A stretch of 64,000 bases of DNA, from NCBI GenBank assembly GCA_021234155.1, contig JAJEKV010000015.1, positions 4,527,627 to 4,591,626 of the forward strand, written 5' to 3'. The position numbers and the translations under genes were made by a program. Positions 20,949-32,234 of the stretch are shown here, piece by piece. Below the pieces are notes generated by a model. It saw only the letters and a list, made by a program, of their open reading frames with translations, did not search any database and was not told where the DNA came from. How positions within the stretch are numbered: the stretch's first letter is position 1; every line of letters begins with the position of its first letter. Source of the stretch: Isoetes taiwanensis (taxonomy: Eukaryota > Streptophyta > Lycopodiopsida > Isoetales > Isoetaceae).

Positions 20949-22436
20949 TGTGGCGTCCCTACTGCGTATCACGATGCTCGCCCAGATACAAATAGGAGTT
21001 CATCCCCACGCACCAGCTCCACACCGATCTGAGGGCCCTCCACACATATCCAGGACGACCTAGAGTCCACCGATTGGGAAGAGAAGGGGGTCATTTTACC
21101 CCGTCTCCCTGCAGGGCCTACCTAGGCTGCGAAGCGTAAACATACACGTCGAACATATCATCATATATCCACCTCGGGGTGGTACATCAACATCTGCATA
21201 GATAAAGATCAAAGACAATACAAAGGGAAGTCCTACCCAAGGCTCCCGGACTCGGGGATGACCGACAAGCTTGGGTCTCGAGTTCGGTCTTGAGCATGAA
21301 TCATGACAATGGATTGGGCTGCATAAGAACATGGCTTAGGGTTGTCCACTCCTTCCGCCCCTCCCGTGCACACTTTGCAGAGTAGGTTGAAATGTGTTGG
21401 GACCTGACCGTAGAGTAGGGTGCATAGCCAAAGGGGCTATTCCGGGTTACATCTCCCCGGTCCCGATGGGGGGCGGTAGGGATCACTCCCTCCGGAGATC
21501 TACATGCTAACCCAAGGTGACTAGAGGGCCAGCGCCCTTATTCGACTTCAACCCAGCGGAGAGTGACGCATCACTCCACGGGTGTCGAGCCCATGCCTTA
21601 CCCACACTCAGTGGCAAGCCATTAGACCTAGTCACTCTGATCCCCGGTAGGCCTTACACACCAGAGGGATCGGTCAAGGGTTAGAACATGAATCTCATTC
21701 TAAGCCAGTCTGGCCCCTTCACCCACAACCAGGGTGGGCTCCGTGACACAGGCGAATTCTAGTAATGCACTAAGAGGGACTAGCTAGGAGCATCATCTAC
21801 TAAGCTTTAAGTCTCTACTCACCCTTCCCAATACAATGAGTCCATAGAATACAACCATCCATCATATGATCATAAATAATAAGAACTAATCTAATACATA
21901 GAGTCAATTCTTTAGTTAGCGTCGTTAATGGTCTGCATTGGGCTACTAAGGGCGATTTAATAGGCTAAACCTACCGGGTTCGAAGGGCTGGAATGAGGTT
22001 TTAAGCTATTCAATCGACCAAATACCTAATCCCTGGTTCACTCCCTCTTGATCCGGCGTCCATGTCTACGCTACGCCGGGATGCGGTCGGAAGGATGATC
22101 CGACAAGCCATGTGTTGGCGGATTGTGGGAGTTGGAATTGACTCCTGGTATCGAATCCTGAGCTCGAAGGTCCGTGGGCAAAAAGGGAATGTTAGGGTTT
22201 GGTGCCTTATGTAGGCTATCGGTTAGGTTTAGGGTTCCCATGACCCTTGGTCTTCCTTTAATGGTTTAAAGGTCTAAAAGGTGCGCGCATTGCTAAAGGT
22301 AATGCGTACCATTGCAAAGTTGCCCCTAGGGCGCCCTTGCTTAGGTATGTGTGTGCGTCGACTAGGCGGCGTGTATGCGTGGCGGTAGCGATCACGGTAT
22401 ACGTCTTGAGACCGTATATCGTACTGGAACGTCACA
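20949..22436 (-). repeat. 5' LTR of composite chromovirus
   Basis: On the minus strand it starts TGTGACGTTCCAG and ends CGCCACA, the same termini as the LTRs at 48050-49669 and 57197-58837. The interior shares blocks with them, such as the segment near 21345-21375 (CCACTCC.TCCGCCCCTCCCGTGCACA) and the GGTATCGAGCC/TAGGCTTA region. It is 1488 bp. It should hold the promoter and polyadenylation signal of the element. No partner LTR is present in the window. Confidence 0.8.
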
Positions 22437-22623
22437 CCTTCTCAATGACAGACTCAGTGATGTTATGCAGATGGCAAACATAGTTGACCTTGCCAATATC
22501 CTTCATGCAATACCCGATCATCCCTTCAAAGCAATGAAGGCGGCTGTTCTTGAAGGCCTTGCACACCAGAATCACGCCTGCTGGTTTTGAAGCCCAATTA
22601 AAGTCCTTCTTAATTAGCATCAT
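22437..22623 (-). pseudogene. Possible HUH Rep-like fragment (Y-x-x-K motif)
   Basis: A minus-strand frame of about 62 codons from 22623 reads LHCFEGMIGYCMKDIGK near its middle and continues into the LTR start. The block GM-I-GYC-x-KD resembles the region around the catalytic tyrosine of HUH Rep proteins (motif 3, Y-x-x-K) as found in Rep-like mobile elements and ssDNA viruses. No HUH (motif 2) or helicase part was found to the right. The assignment rests on one motif and is tentative. The chromovirus LTR abuts it, so the element probably inserted into this frame. Confidence 0.3.
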
Positions 22624-25550
22624 TCATAGCCCTGGGACTCTTGAACTGGGCTCTAAATACAGCCTAGCTGTGCAAGTGATCCATACTTCAACACGGTACA
22701 GGGCTACGGCCCCAGCCAGGGGACGTCTTGCCCAGACAGGCCCAATGTCACACTGACATCTATGGCAGTCCAACCATGTCCAAGAGAAGGGCCAGTAGCA
22801 GGCCCGCCTGTTTGAGGGCCTCTGGATAAGGACCCAATTTCCAATGAGCTCAGAGAAGGAGGCATAGAGCAGGCGACCCCTTCCCTTTCCTGGCTGCCCT
22901 TCTCAAAGACATGGTGCCATAGACAAAATAAAATAAGGAATACAGAACCGTTACCTGTAGGTGAAGTTGTCGGACCAATTTCTGGGGCTGTACCTGCAAA
23001 AAGGCCATGCAATCCTCAGTTATAGACATCGGACGACACCTATCATGCCAGGAATATGCGCCCATCCTCGCCAAGTGCGGGCTGCCCATGTGAACCAAAG
23101 AACTCCCAACCAACAGGAAGTCAAGATCCAACTCTAGATTCCCATTTTTGGAATCTAGGGTGCCACCATCAGTTTATACGGTATTCTTATATGAATACCG
23201 TCTCAAACCATACAAAATCTTATGTTATATTTGTACCGTTTCTGATTTCGGCCAGATTATATCGGGGATGTACCTTGTTACATACTTCTGCATCCTAGAG
23301 ATGTGCAGAAGTGCAGAAATAAGTCATTAAAGAGGTGCATGAACAATGCTTTGAGGTGGTCAAAATAATTGGACATGTTTATTCCTCAGAGAGAATTTGG
23401 AAGCAAAAAATTGGTATAACGAATAAAATTACTCTATTTATTCTTAAAGCCCACTAGGAAAAAGTTTATTGGACACGAATTGAATTTGAACATAATATAA
23501 AAGTTGCTTCTCATGCAACATCCCCCATCATGTGGTATTAATTTGCATCAAACTTATAGATTGTGGGCGCTCTATGATTCAAAATTTGAACTATTCCGAA
23601 TTTAAAACTATAAACTTTTTATCCATAAGCATCATAAGTTTGTCTATCAGAAGTTATTTCTAAAGTACCCAATTACATTAAATTATTACTGGTTCAGAGT
23701 CTAGTTTACACCATTTCTCAGTGTTTATTAACTTTGGCTTCAGAGTATTCTAATCACTAGTTAATTCATTTTGTCCAACATTCATAACATCCTTTAAACC
23801 AGTGTCCATTAACTTTGGCTTCAAAGTATTCTAATCACTAGTTAATTCATTTATCCAACATTCATAACATCAAACTATACTAATAGCTGCCGCGATAAAT
23901 TTCTTGTAATAATAATCGCGCAATCCATATAATCGATCAATAGTGACCATCGCTCCATGGTATATTCCACCTGATATTCCATATAGAGCAAGCACGATCG
24001 TTCCCTCAAAAACAAGATGGGGTCAAACCTGAATTTTCACATCACCATATGATTCTGAAACCATAGGGTGCCAAGACAATGATGCAGTAAAAATACAGCC
24101 ACGAATTGGTTGTCCAAGACACAAGAAGATGGCATGAACTCCACTGCAATAGAGCGTATGTCTTGCAAATAGTACATTTGAGCAACTGCATGGCTGCGGC
24201 AGGAAGTACTAAATAAGACATGGAAATTAACACATAATGTAACGTAGTAGTATTCCAATTGAAACAATATGTTGCTGCAGAAATTTTGCAGCAGCATCCA
24301 TAGGCACATGAATTGGTTGGTCAATATACCACAATATATGGCTACTAATATATCCTCTCCTCTGCTTCAACAGAACTGCTGTGCTTTGTATTTTGGATAA
24401 CAAATGACAGATCTGCAATGCAACCACGCACAATCATTGGCTAGAAATCCCTTTCACACTTCATTATTTGAAAGCAACAATATTGAAGACTAGGGATTTG
24501 AACCCTCTGCCAAAAAGTCAGTGCCAGACAACCACAAAAGAATTCCCTAATAGCAATGCATGTAGAAAGCCAGCATGATCACCTTCGCAACACCTCTCTC
24601 TGTCAAGAAGAACCCAGTTAAAATCAAACAAGAATGCTCATCACAAAAAATGAGCTATAGCCCCCGGGGAATTCAGTATTCTTTGCAGTACGAAACATGT
24701 GCATGCAAAAAAGGGTTTTTTTTTTACCATTTCGTATTTATATATACTCACCATTAGGGGGTTCTTTCGCCATTATCTGGGGCAAAATATATACTTTAGG
24801 GGTTAAATTAGCTTCCAAAGATTAGTATACTAGGGATGTTTTTGGGCACCCTTCGAGCGCAGATGTCCATACCCTTTTATTACTAAGTGCATCCCCCAGG
24901 CCATAACCCTGACAATAATTACTACAAAAGAAACTATTTCCCTTTGCCACAGAAGCAAGAGCCTCTAGTCTACAATATGCTCTTCTTTCATGCAACAGAG
25001 CTTCGAAGATGCAAGAATCATAGCAAATACCTCCCGACCTCCTTCCGGCAACAAAACAGACAGTCTGCTCCACCGCCATAGTCATGCCATCGCCTCTACG
25101 TGGCTAGTGGTCACTCCTTCCCTATAAAAACATTACGAGCCAAATAAAACTTCTACAAATAACCCTCTAAAAGAAACTCTAAACTATGTGAATCCCAAAC
25201 CCAATATTATGACATCATCAAATTACGGTTTTGGTATCCTCATACTTACCAAAAGCATATAAAATCTTACGTATTCTTCAATTGCAAAGGATAGTAAGTT
25301 TAGCTCTCTTTTTTTGCATAAATTGTCTCATGATTTTTAAAGCTAATTAAACTCATTTTTGAAAAAGATAGCCTTTACAAATACATAAAACATATTTTAC
25401 AATGGATTGCTTAAGTGACATCATCTTAGAAATATATTTTACAATGGACTGCATTGCAACAGATTTGAAGTTCCCTGAATAAACCATATATAAATCACAA
25501 AGTTGGTCATCCTAGTGCAACTACCTCCCAATATGTTTTGAGATTGTGTA
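22624..25550. other. Intergenic stretch, no gene recognised
   Basis: Short frames only. A minus-strand block at 22960-23000 (GTACAGCCCCAGAAATTGG to CTACAG then GTAACG) has acceptor and donor shapes and could be a 39-base exon of an unknown gene, but no protein family is recognisable. From 23300 to 25550 the sequence is AT-rich. It contains an 81-bp tandem duplication (23719-23877) and a minus-strand frame at 24037-24433 of unknown nature. Confidence 0.3.
23719..23877. repeat. 81-bp tandem duplication
   Basis: The block starting CAGTGTTTATTAACTTTGGC recurs at 23800 as CAGTGTCCATTAACTTTGGC, including TCTAATCACTAGTTAATTC and CCAACATTCATAACATC. There are two copies with a period of 81 bp. Confidence 0.8.
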
Positions 25551-26190
25551 ACACCTGAGAATCTCTCACGACAAAACGTCCGTGGAATGGAGCCCGGCCG
25601 TGAGGTGGGAATGAAGGTAGGCGGCGAACCCTAAACCAAAGCCATGCGATATTTCACCATTCTTGAAGAAGGATCAAGATCTCGTGTGGCTGGTTAGAGG
25701 GGAAGATGCAACCCTCCTGAAGAGCTTGGTACTCTACCAATTCTTCCCGGAGAGGATCTCTTCTATCCCATTGTTCCTTTCATGGTAGTGGAAGGGGATC
25801 TTGAGGTACAGGTAATAGAATCTTGGTTAGGAGAATTTGTAGGAGATAGGAACAGTCCTTTTTGTTCGTGGTCAGAGAGTAGAATTACAGTTAGAATCTT
25901 TGCTTGAGAACGATTGTGTGTTGATTGTGGGGTGGTGGATTTCTTGGTTGATAAGGAATAGAATATTAAATGATTTGTGGGGCCATATTGGAAGGAATGA
26001 AAGATCCCACATTGGAACTGTGGAGGTTGGCAGAGGGACAAATCTCGAAAAAAGATTGCAGGAATGATAAGGTATCTGAGACAGTACAGGATAGTATGGG
26101 ATTTGGACAGAGACTGAAAAGACTCTCTTTCGGCTGTTATGCAAGTTAAGTTGTAAAGGGCAAAACCAACTGAAAGAGATTGCTGAAGCC

Positions 26191-27920
26191 TTGATCAAGG
26201 TCGAGAACGGACAGAGGGATCCTAGCTGCGTTGCTTTCGGAGATTTTCTTACCTGGCTTCCGAATATGGTGAATACACGCTCTGGAGCGGGAGTGGGACC
26301 TTTGCACAGACAACAGGGGGTGGTTCAGCCCATTTTGGACTATGCCAATGAAATCCAGCAGGTGGTTAGGTGTGAGCTGAAGAATCAACATGCCTCGGCT
26401 TGTGTGGGTAAGCTTAAAAACCCTGCAGTTGAAAATAAATTAAAATATCTTTCTAGTCTGGGTCTTATTGGCTGTATTCGACACGAAGGGGTCCGTCTAC
26501 AGTCCCTTAAAGCTGAGCTTGAGAAGGACAAGGGTATTTCAATCAGAAATATCTACTGGACTGAATTTCCTTTTTTTATAACCGAGTGTAAGAATCCTCA
26601 AACGGCCACCCTGCTCTTAAAAAAAGGAACAATCACTAGAGCCAATACACAGTTGTTCTTTCAAAAGTGGTACCCTGGGTTTGACCCACAGAATTTGAAT
26701 GAATTTTTTCATCCAGCCTGGTCCTCCTTGCAGGGGTTAAATCCCATGTACTGGAATGAACAGTCCCTGTTTTCCCTATTCAAAGACACTGGGAACTATA
26801 TTGCATTGGAAGTCTCCCTAGACAGGGCCCCTAGAGTTTGGGCCCAGATTGATCTTCTAAAGCCAATTCCTAACAACATCCATTACATTGATTACTTTGG
26901 GAACCCAAAGATTCTAAAGCTGGCCTGGAATGGTCTCCCACAGCCTTGTGCCATCTGTGGTATCCGGCTTCATGGTGGGGGTATATGCAAGGGAGCACGG
27001 GCAGTGAAGACTATCCAACAGGTGGAACAGAAAAAAGATGATGAATGGATTACTCCCAGCAAAAGAGGGAAGAATTCAAATACTCATGCTCAGAAACATA
27101 GGAGGAATATCAATGGCAGTGCTAAGAGGAAAGCAAAGAAAATGAGAGAGAAGGAGTTGCAAGCTGAAAATCAGAAGATGTTGGACCAAAAAGAACAGAG
27201 GACAGAATGGAGGAAGAAAGTGAGATTCCAGGATGTTAACTCTGTCAAGGTTCTTAACAAAGCCAAGGGGAAAGAAATTCTTGACCCTGATGCTCTGGTG
27301 GTGACCCCGGCCCATGAACATAGGGCTAAAGTCCTCACCATTGAAGAACCCACGGCTCCCCCAATAAATGAATTCTCTGAGTCTGATGGCTCTGGTGGAA
27401 AATTCATTGAACAAGAAGAACCCTCCTTTAAATCCTCTCCTCCCCCGTCATTGAATTGTTTAAAGATCAATCCCCTCAGTTCAAGCATATGGATTCGATT
27501 CCAATGCGGAAGGATGACCAGGAGGATGTCCCCAAATATATTGATAAGCTGAATTCTGATCCATTGCAGGGTGTTGTCCCCTTAACCCAAGGGGTGGGCT
27601 CAGAACCAGAAGAAATTCTTCCTACAGGTTTAATCATTTACAATTCCCCTGTTCTTTTGGGATAGGAGGTACAATTGTCTCTACCTTCCCCTCAACTAGA
27701 GCTGACTGAGAATGAGGGGGTCCCCTGCTCTCTAAGGTTAAGTGACTCGGACACTCCTCAAGGCAAATTTTGGGATGATAGGAAGAGTAGTGAAGATGAG
27801 GCTGAGGTTGCTGATGGGGTCGAGACTTTTTTCACACCACAAACAACCAAGAAGACTAGGCAAAGAAAGGTCTATACACCCAATCCGTATGGGCCTATCA
27901 CTAGGTCCAAAAGATCATGA
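26191..27920 (+). pseudogene. LINE ORF1 protein
   Basis: The frame from 26191 is open for 453 codons. Residues about 85-235 form a DUF4283-like domain (KAELEKDKGISIRNIYW, LFFQKWYPGFDP, LSLDRAPRVWAQIDLLKPIP). A degenerate CCHC knuckle follows (CAICGIRLHGGGICKG, residues about 249-264), then a long Lys/Glu-rich segment. A frameshift near 27470 moves the rest into other frames (27456-27665, 27675-27920), ending NPYGPITRSKRS. ORF1 proteins coat LINE RNA. The true start may lie upstream, since 25640-26190 is partly open in other frames. The final stop TGA (27918-27920) overlaps the ORF2 ATG. Confidence 0.75.
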
Positions 27921-28845
27921 AGATTGTCACTTACGTTAGAGGAATTAAGGGCCCCTTGAAGCCAAAACGCTATTATAGCAAATGAAAGAAATGAGGGTCG
28001 ACATAATTCTCATTCAGAGCATAGGCTTCCAAGTTTTGAAGCTTCCAACCTTGGGAGCTGGGTAATGCCTAATGGGGGCTCCATCTCGTCCCCTGCAGAT
28101 GGAACTAGGGGGGAATTTGTACCATTTAGAATTCTTTCCCCTCTCTTGGCTCCTACCAGAACCAATCAGGAAGATGGCATGTGGTTTTCTTGCAAATTAA
28201 TGGGGAAGAAGTTGGGGTCATAAATGTGTATGCCTCCACTGATCCAGGGGAGAGGGAGAGTCAATGGAAGGAGATGGCGGACTGGATACATATAAAAAAA
28301 GCAGACAGCTGGCTTTTATGTGGAGACTTCAACAACACTCCTCAATGGGACCAGAAAATTAGGAAGAAGTTGAATATGTCAAGAATGAAAGAGTTCAATG
28401 GGATAGATTAATGTCCTTATTTGTCTACCAAGCCCCTTCTTCATCTAATGTGTACTCCTGGAGCAACAAGAGGGTAGGGAATGACAGGGTGTACTGCCTA
28501 CTTGACAGGTTTTATACAAAGGACAATACTTGGCCACATATGATCATAAGAGGAGATCATAGTAACTCCATATCATACCACTTTCCTCAATGCCTGGAGT
28601 ATGGTAGTTCCTTTAAAGGTGGGGCCACTACCCCTTTTAAATTGAACACTAGCTTGCTCAACAATGATTTGTTCTGTCAAGAATTCCAAGAATTCTATAA
28701 ATCCCTGCAACCTCTGCAACAAAGTGGCTCTATGAAAGGTTTTGTTAGCAGAATGAGGCAAATTAAGGAATGGTTAAAGGTCTGGGGCAGGAATTGGAAT
28801 GAGAAGCTGAAAAAAAAGAGAAAAGGGACATCTATCTTCAAGTAA
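27917..28845 (+). pseudogene. LINE ORF2 endonuclease domain
   Basis: The ATG at 27917-27919 overlaps the ORF1 stop as ATGA. The start MKIVTYVRGIKGP matches the MKI.T.NVRGL opening of plant L1 endonucleases. Later blocks are VGVINVYASTDPGERESQW, WLLCGDFNNTPQ (catalytic GDFN) and the segment NDRVYCLLDRFY. An apurinic-endonuclease fold nicks target DNA to prime reverse transcription. Stops at about 27980-28180 and a shift at 28410 show decay. Confidence 0.8.
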
Positions 28846-30710
28846 AAGAGGTTAGGCAGAAGATTTTCTCTGATCCACATAATGTTGTGCTGCATAAGGA
28901 AGAGGAAGTTCTTGAAAGAAAAGTCAAGAACATTGAGGAGTCCAAGCCGGGGGCCGATAGTCAAGAGCAAATGTGTGAACATAAATAATATGGATAGATG
29001 CAGCTCCAAACTGTTCTTCAAGACTGCCAAAAGTAGAATAATGAATAATGGGATCATTTCGGTTTTAAGGAAATCAGAACATATCAGGACAGGACAACTT
29101 AATGAATTCCTTCTATGAGAAGTATAGAAGTTTATTTGCTCAAGAAGAGGTGGATGATGATAGTTTTCAAGCTTTCTTTGATAAGCTTGGGCCAGCTGAT
29201 AATGTCATGGATGATACACACCTTCTTGAATGCCCCTCTGAAGGGGAGATTCAAAAGGTCCTTAAAAGCATGGCTAATGGGAAAAGTCCTGGCCCTGATG
29301 GTATCCCTCCAGAGTTTTTTGTTTCTTTCTGGGATATATTGAAGCAGGATGTTATCACTTTTATTCAAGGGGCCTGGTCTGCACCTAAGCTTCACCCTGC
29401 CATCAATGCTGGTTTAATAGCCCTTATCCCCAAGGTGGATGCCCCTGCTTCCTTTTCTGATTGGAGGCCAATTTCCCTCACTAATTCTACTTATAAGATC
29501 TTGGCCAAGATCCTGGCAAACAGAATCAAAGGGACTCTGCAAAAGATCATTAGCCCAGTTCAGTCTACTTTTCTCCTAGATAGAAGCATTTTGGACACTT
29601 TGTTGGTGCTCATGAGGGATTGCACTGGAATTCCTATTCTAAGCAAATCTGTATGCTAGTCAAATTGGACTTCAGACGGGCCTATGACACCATTCATTGG
29701 AAATTTTTGTACAAAGCAATGGCACAAGTGGGGTTTTCTGATAAAGTCATAAATAGAGTGCACAGTCTGAATGTGGCTGGCTGTTCTGCTGTTCTGGTGA
29801 ATGGGACTCCTACCAAGTTTTTTGAGTGCAAAAAAGGGGTTAGACAAGGTTGTCCCTTAGCCTCCTATCTTTTCTTGATAGTTGCTGAAATGGTCACAGG
29901 GGCCACTCTGTCCCTTATGGCTGCCAAGAAAATACAGTGTCTTCAGCTGCCACAGAATTTAGGAGAATTTTCAATAATGCAATATGCCGACGATACTTTT
30001 GCCTTTCTTCAAAATGATGGCTCCAGCTTATCAAATTTTCTGCAGATGCTTAATCTTTTTGGAGGAGCCTCTGGAGTCCAATTGAATAAAAGCAAAAGCA
30101 CAATAGTATTGCAAACAGATGTGGAGGAGATACATGGCATTAAAGTTACATGCCATAAAATTGCCACCAAGCTTCTTGGCCTCTCTTTGGCAATTAACAT
30201 GAGTCTAGCAGGGCTATGGAATTCCATTGTTAACAGGATGAAGAAAAAGATTCAAATGTATCCAAAATCCCTCTCTCTTGCAAGAAGGGCGGGATTGTCA
30301 ACAGTGTGATTGCAAGCACATATATTTTCTTTTCCTCTGCTATGATTGCTGATAAATCCTCTTATAGAAAACTTGAGTCAGCTATGAGAGAGTGCATTTG
30401 GCAAGGGGCCAGAATGGTCTCTTGGGAAAATTTGACCCTCCCCAAAAAAGAAGGAGGCCTGGAATGCAAAGATCTCTTCACCCAAGCACAAGCTCTGGCT
30501 GCAAAATTAGTATGGAGATCCTTGGTGTCAAATGCCCTCTCACCAGCTTTAAAATTGGTGAGATATTGGTTGGGGGTAACATCCTTGGTGGGGGCCCCTT
30601 CTCTTCCCCATCAACTTCTTGACTCAGCCTTCTTTCAACTCAAAGCTGCCCTTGGCACCTCCAAAATCCTGAGAAGAATTTTCTCTGCCTAGAACTTGGC
30701 CTCTACTTGT
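28846..30710 (+). pseudogene. LINE ORF2 reverse transcriptase
   Basis: The long frame 29102-29659 has SMANGKSPGPDGIPPEFF and LIALIPKVDAPASFSDWRPISLTN. 29620-30309 has KLDFRRAYDTIHWKFL, KGVRQGCPLASYLF and the catalytic IMQYADDTFAF near 29985-30005. The thumb continues at 30306-30692 (ECIWQGARMVSWENLTLPKKEGG). Frameshifts at about 29655 and 30310 break the enzyme, but the motif order is complete. It is typical of plant L1 elements. Confidence 0.9.
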
Positions 30711-31319
30711 TTTCGAGCCCGGCCTCTAAATTCAGTTAATGATGAGTTTGGCTTTTTCTGGCATCAGGATCTGGTTGCAGAAGAGGAGGGATGTTTGGCT
30801 TTAAAACACCCTCTTAAATATAAAGAATGGTGTCAAGCAGGGCTTCATTCCATAGGTTCCTTGAGAAGCAATAATAATTGGAAAGATTGGTGTGATTTAG
30901 CCCCACAAATTTCGAATATCGACACAAATGTAAAACATTTATGCTTTGCCAACTGTGAATCCAACTGGGACAAGGCAACTTCTCGCAAAATTGGACATGT
31001 GGTGAGCATGGATATAAGGTCTGAGATATAAAGCTTGCTCCTCGACAAAACTCAACTAAAAGTCAGTAAAGTTTGGAATTATCATCAGGACACAGCCATT
31101 GCAATTATCAAACAAGGTTGGAAGTTACAATGTGCAAATAAAATTGTGTCCTTTAGGTGGTTACTCTTGAACCAAAGCCTCAAAACCAATAGTTTTCGGG
31201 CTCAGTTTGACAATCATATTTCAAATCTGTGCCCACTAGTATGTGGGCTGAGAGAAACGAGCTCTCATGTGTTTACTTGTGTCTGGCTCTCCCCTTTCTA
31301 GCAGTGGATTCAGCCTTTA
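30711..31319 (+). pseudogene. LINE ORF2 connection and zinc-binding segment
   Basis: SKVWNYHQDTAIAIIKQGWK, then VSFRWLLLNQSLKTN, leads to LCPLVCGLRETSSHVFTCVW (31225-31295), the zf-RVT type Cys-x3-Cys...His...Cys signature found after plant LINE RTs. Frames shift at about 30700 and 31030, and a stop lies at 31302. Confidence 0.75.
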
Positions 31320-31982
31320 GTGCAACAAGTTCCTTCTGATGAAGCCTCTCTCCTTCAATATCTTAATCATATATCCCCTTTTAAAGGGACTATTAGAATC
31401 CTTAGCTGTTGGGCTGTATGGAAGCATAGGAACGAGATGGCCATAGCAGGATCGGCCCCAAGTCTAAATATGCCCAAGGCTTTCTTTCAGGTCCTTCTAG
31501 CAGAGGCTGCCATGGCCCATAGGGCGCAAAAGGGCCTGAACTATGATAGACATTGGGATTCCTTGGGAACCTTCAATGGTTTCTTTCAATTTTTCTCCAT
31601 AATGATGTGGACTCTCTGTTTGACAGAACTTCTGCTGAGGAGGCACCATGCGGGAGGACATGCTCGTGAGGTGGATCCTGCCACTGTCCGCTTATCAAAT
31701 CTAGAGACCATAGATGCTCTTTTCTGGCTCAAGACAGAGGTTATTAGCTGTATCACCTTTACCCGACTGCTGGAGGATGAAGATATATGGAGGTACAATC
31801 AAGAGACCAGGCCTTATTTCCAAGGTAAGCTGAAGATCCATGAGGATGCCCGGGACTCTTGGATTATGTATTTACTGGATTCTACAGGTTATGGGCCTAA
31901 TGAATTGGATGACATGATGTTTGTCCACACAGAGGAGGCTTTTGCTATTATTACTCTCGATGGTGTGCCAGAAATTTTATGA
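31320..31982 (+). pseudogene. LINE ORF2 C-terminal part with long intact extension
   Basis: 220 codons without a stop. The first 60 or so residues continue the usual LINE C-terminus (RILSCWAVWKHRNEMAIAG, AAMAHRAQKGL). The last 130 or so residues (from about FFSIMMWTLCL through HAREVDPATVRLSNLETID to DGVPEIL) are acidic and do not resemble the RNase H seen in some plant LINEs. I do not recognise them. This may be a transduced 3' sequence or a lineage-specific domain. Confidence 0.5.
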
Positions 31983-32218
31983 GAAGATAGTATGCAGACC
32001 TACCTATCAGACTAAGTGAACCTTTTTTCTGAACAATATTTCTGTTTTAAAGTGGTTCTGTTTTTTGTCTGGGTATCCTTCCCATAAAGGACTTTGATGG
32101 CCTAGTTTTGCCATCACTACTTTTTCCCATTGCGGGCTATGGTTGTCTGCTTTTGGGTTTTTGTATGTATGACTATGTAATTTTTCTCATACAGTAATAT
32201 AATCTCTGCCGTTTCCTC

Positions 32219-32234
32219 AAAAAAAAAAAAAAAA
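32219..32234 (+). other. LINE poly(A) tail
   Basis: A run of A after CCGTTTCCTC marks the 3' end of the plus-strand LINE. Confidence 0.9.

Larger units (their letters stand above)
835..22436 (-). mobile_element. Composite chromovirus (Ty3/gypsy) interrupted by a Tat element
   Basis: Read on the minus strand, the order is LTR (20949-22436), primer site complementary to initiator tRNA-Met, a long leader with two promoter-ORF modules, gag, protease, RT, RNase H, integrase, chromodomain, 3' spacer and a purine-rich tract at 835-847. A complete plus-strand Tat element occupies about 8147-18387. Treating the two sides as one element is an inference. It is supported by the short duplication GGAAC on both sides (8139-8143 and 18388-18392), by the fact that rejoining restores TATA-to-ATG spacing in the second module, and by the same order in the related 48-59 kb element. 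The 3' LTR is absent. All coding parts are frameshifted, so the element is non-autonomous. Confidence 0.55.
25551..32234 (+). mobile_element. L1-type LINE with poly(A) tail
   Basis: A plus-strand non-LTR retrotransposon: a 5' region (about 25551-26190), ORF1 with a DUF4283-like domain and zinc knuckle, and ORF2 with an endonuclease, reverse transcriptase with YADD, a Cys-rich zinc-binding segment and a C-terminal part, then about 240 bp of 3' UTR and a run of A at 32219-32234. The left boundary is uncertain because I could not match a target-site duplication to the sequence after the poly(A) (TCCAGTCCACGCTAG). ORF2 is frameshifted many times, ORF1 much less so. Confidence 0.85.

Noticed and set aside
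24037-24433. Minus-strand frames as a host protein gene
   Set aside because: No domain recognised, no ordered splice sites around them, and low-complexity Leu/Phe/Cys content. Left as intergenic.
26191-27552. ORF1 as an independent host RNA-binding gene
   Set aside because: Its position directly before an endonuclease and RT, the ATGA overlap and the shared poly(A) place it in the LINE.
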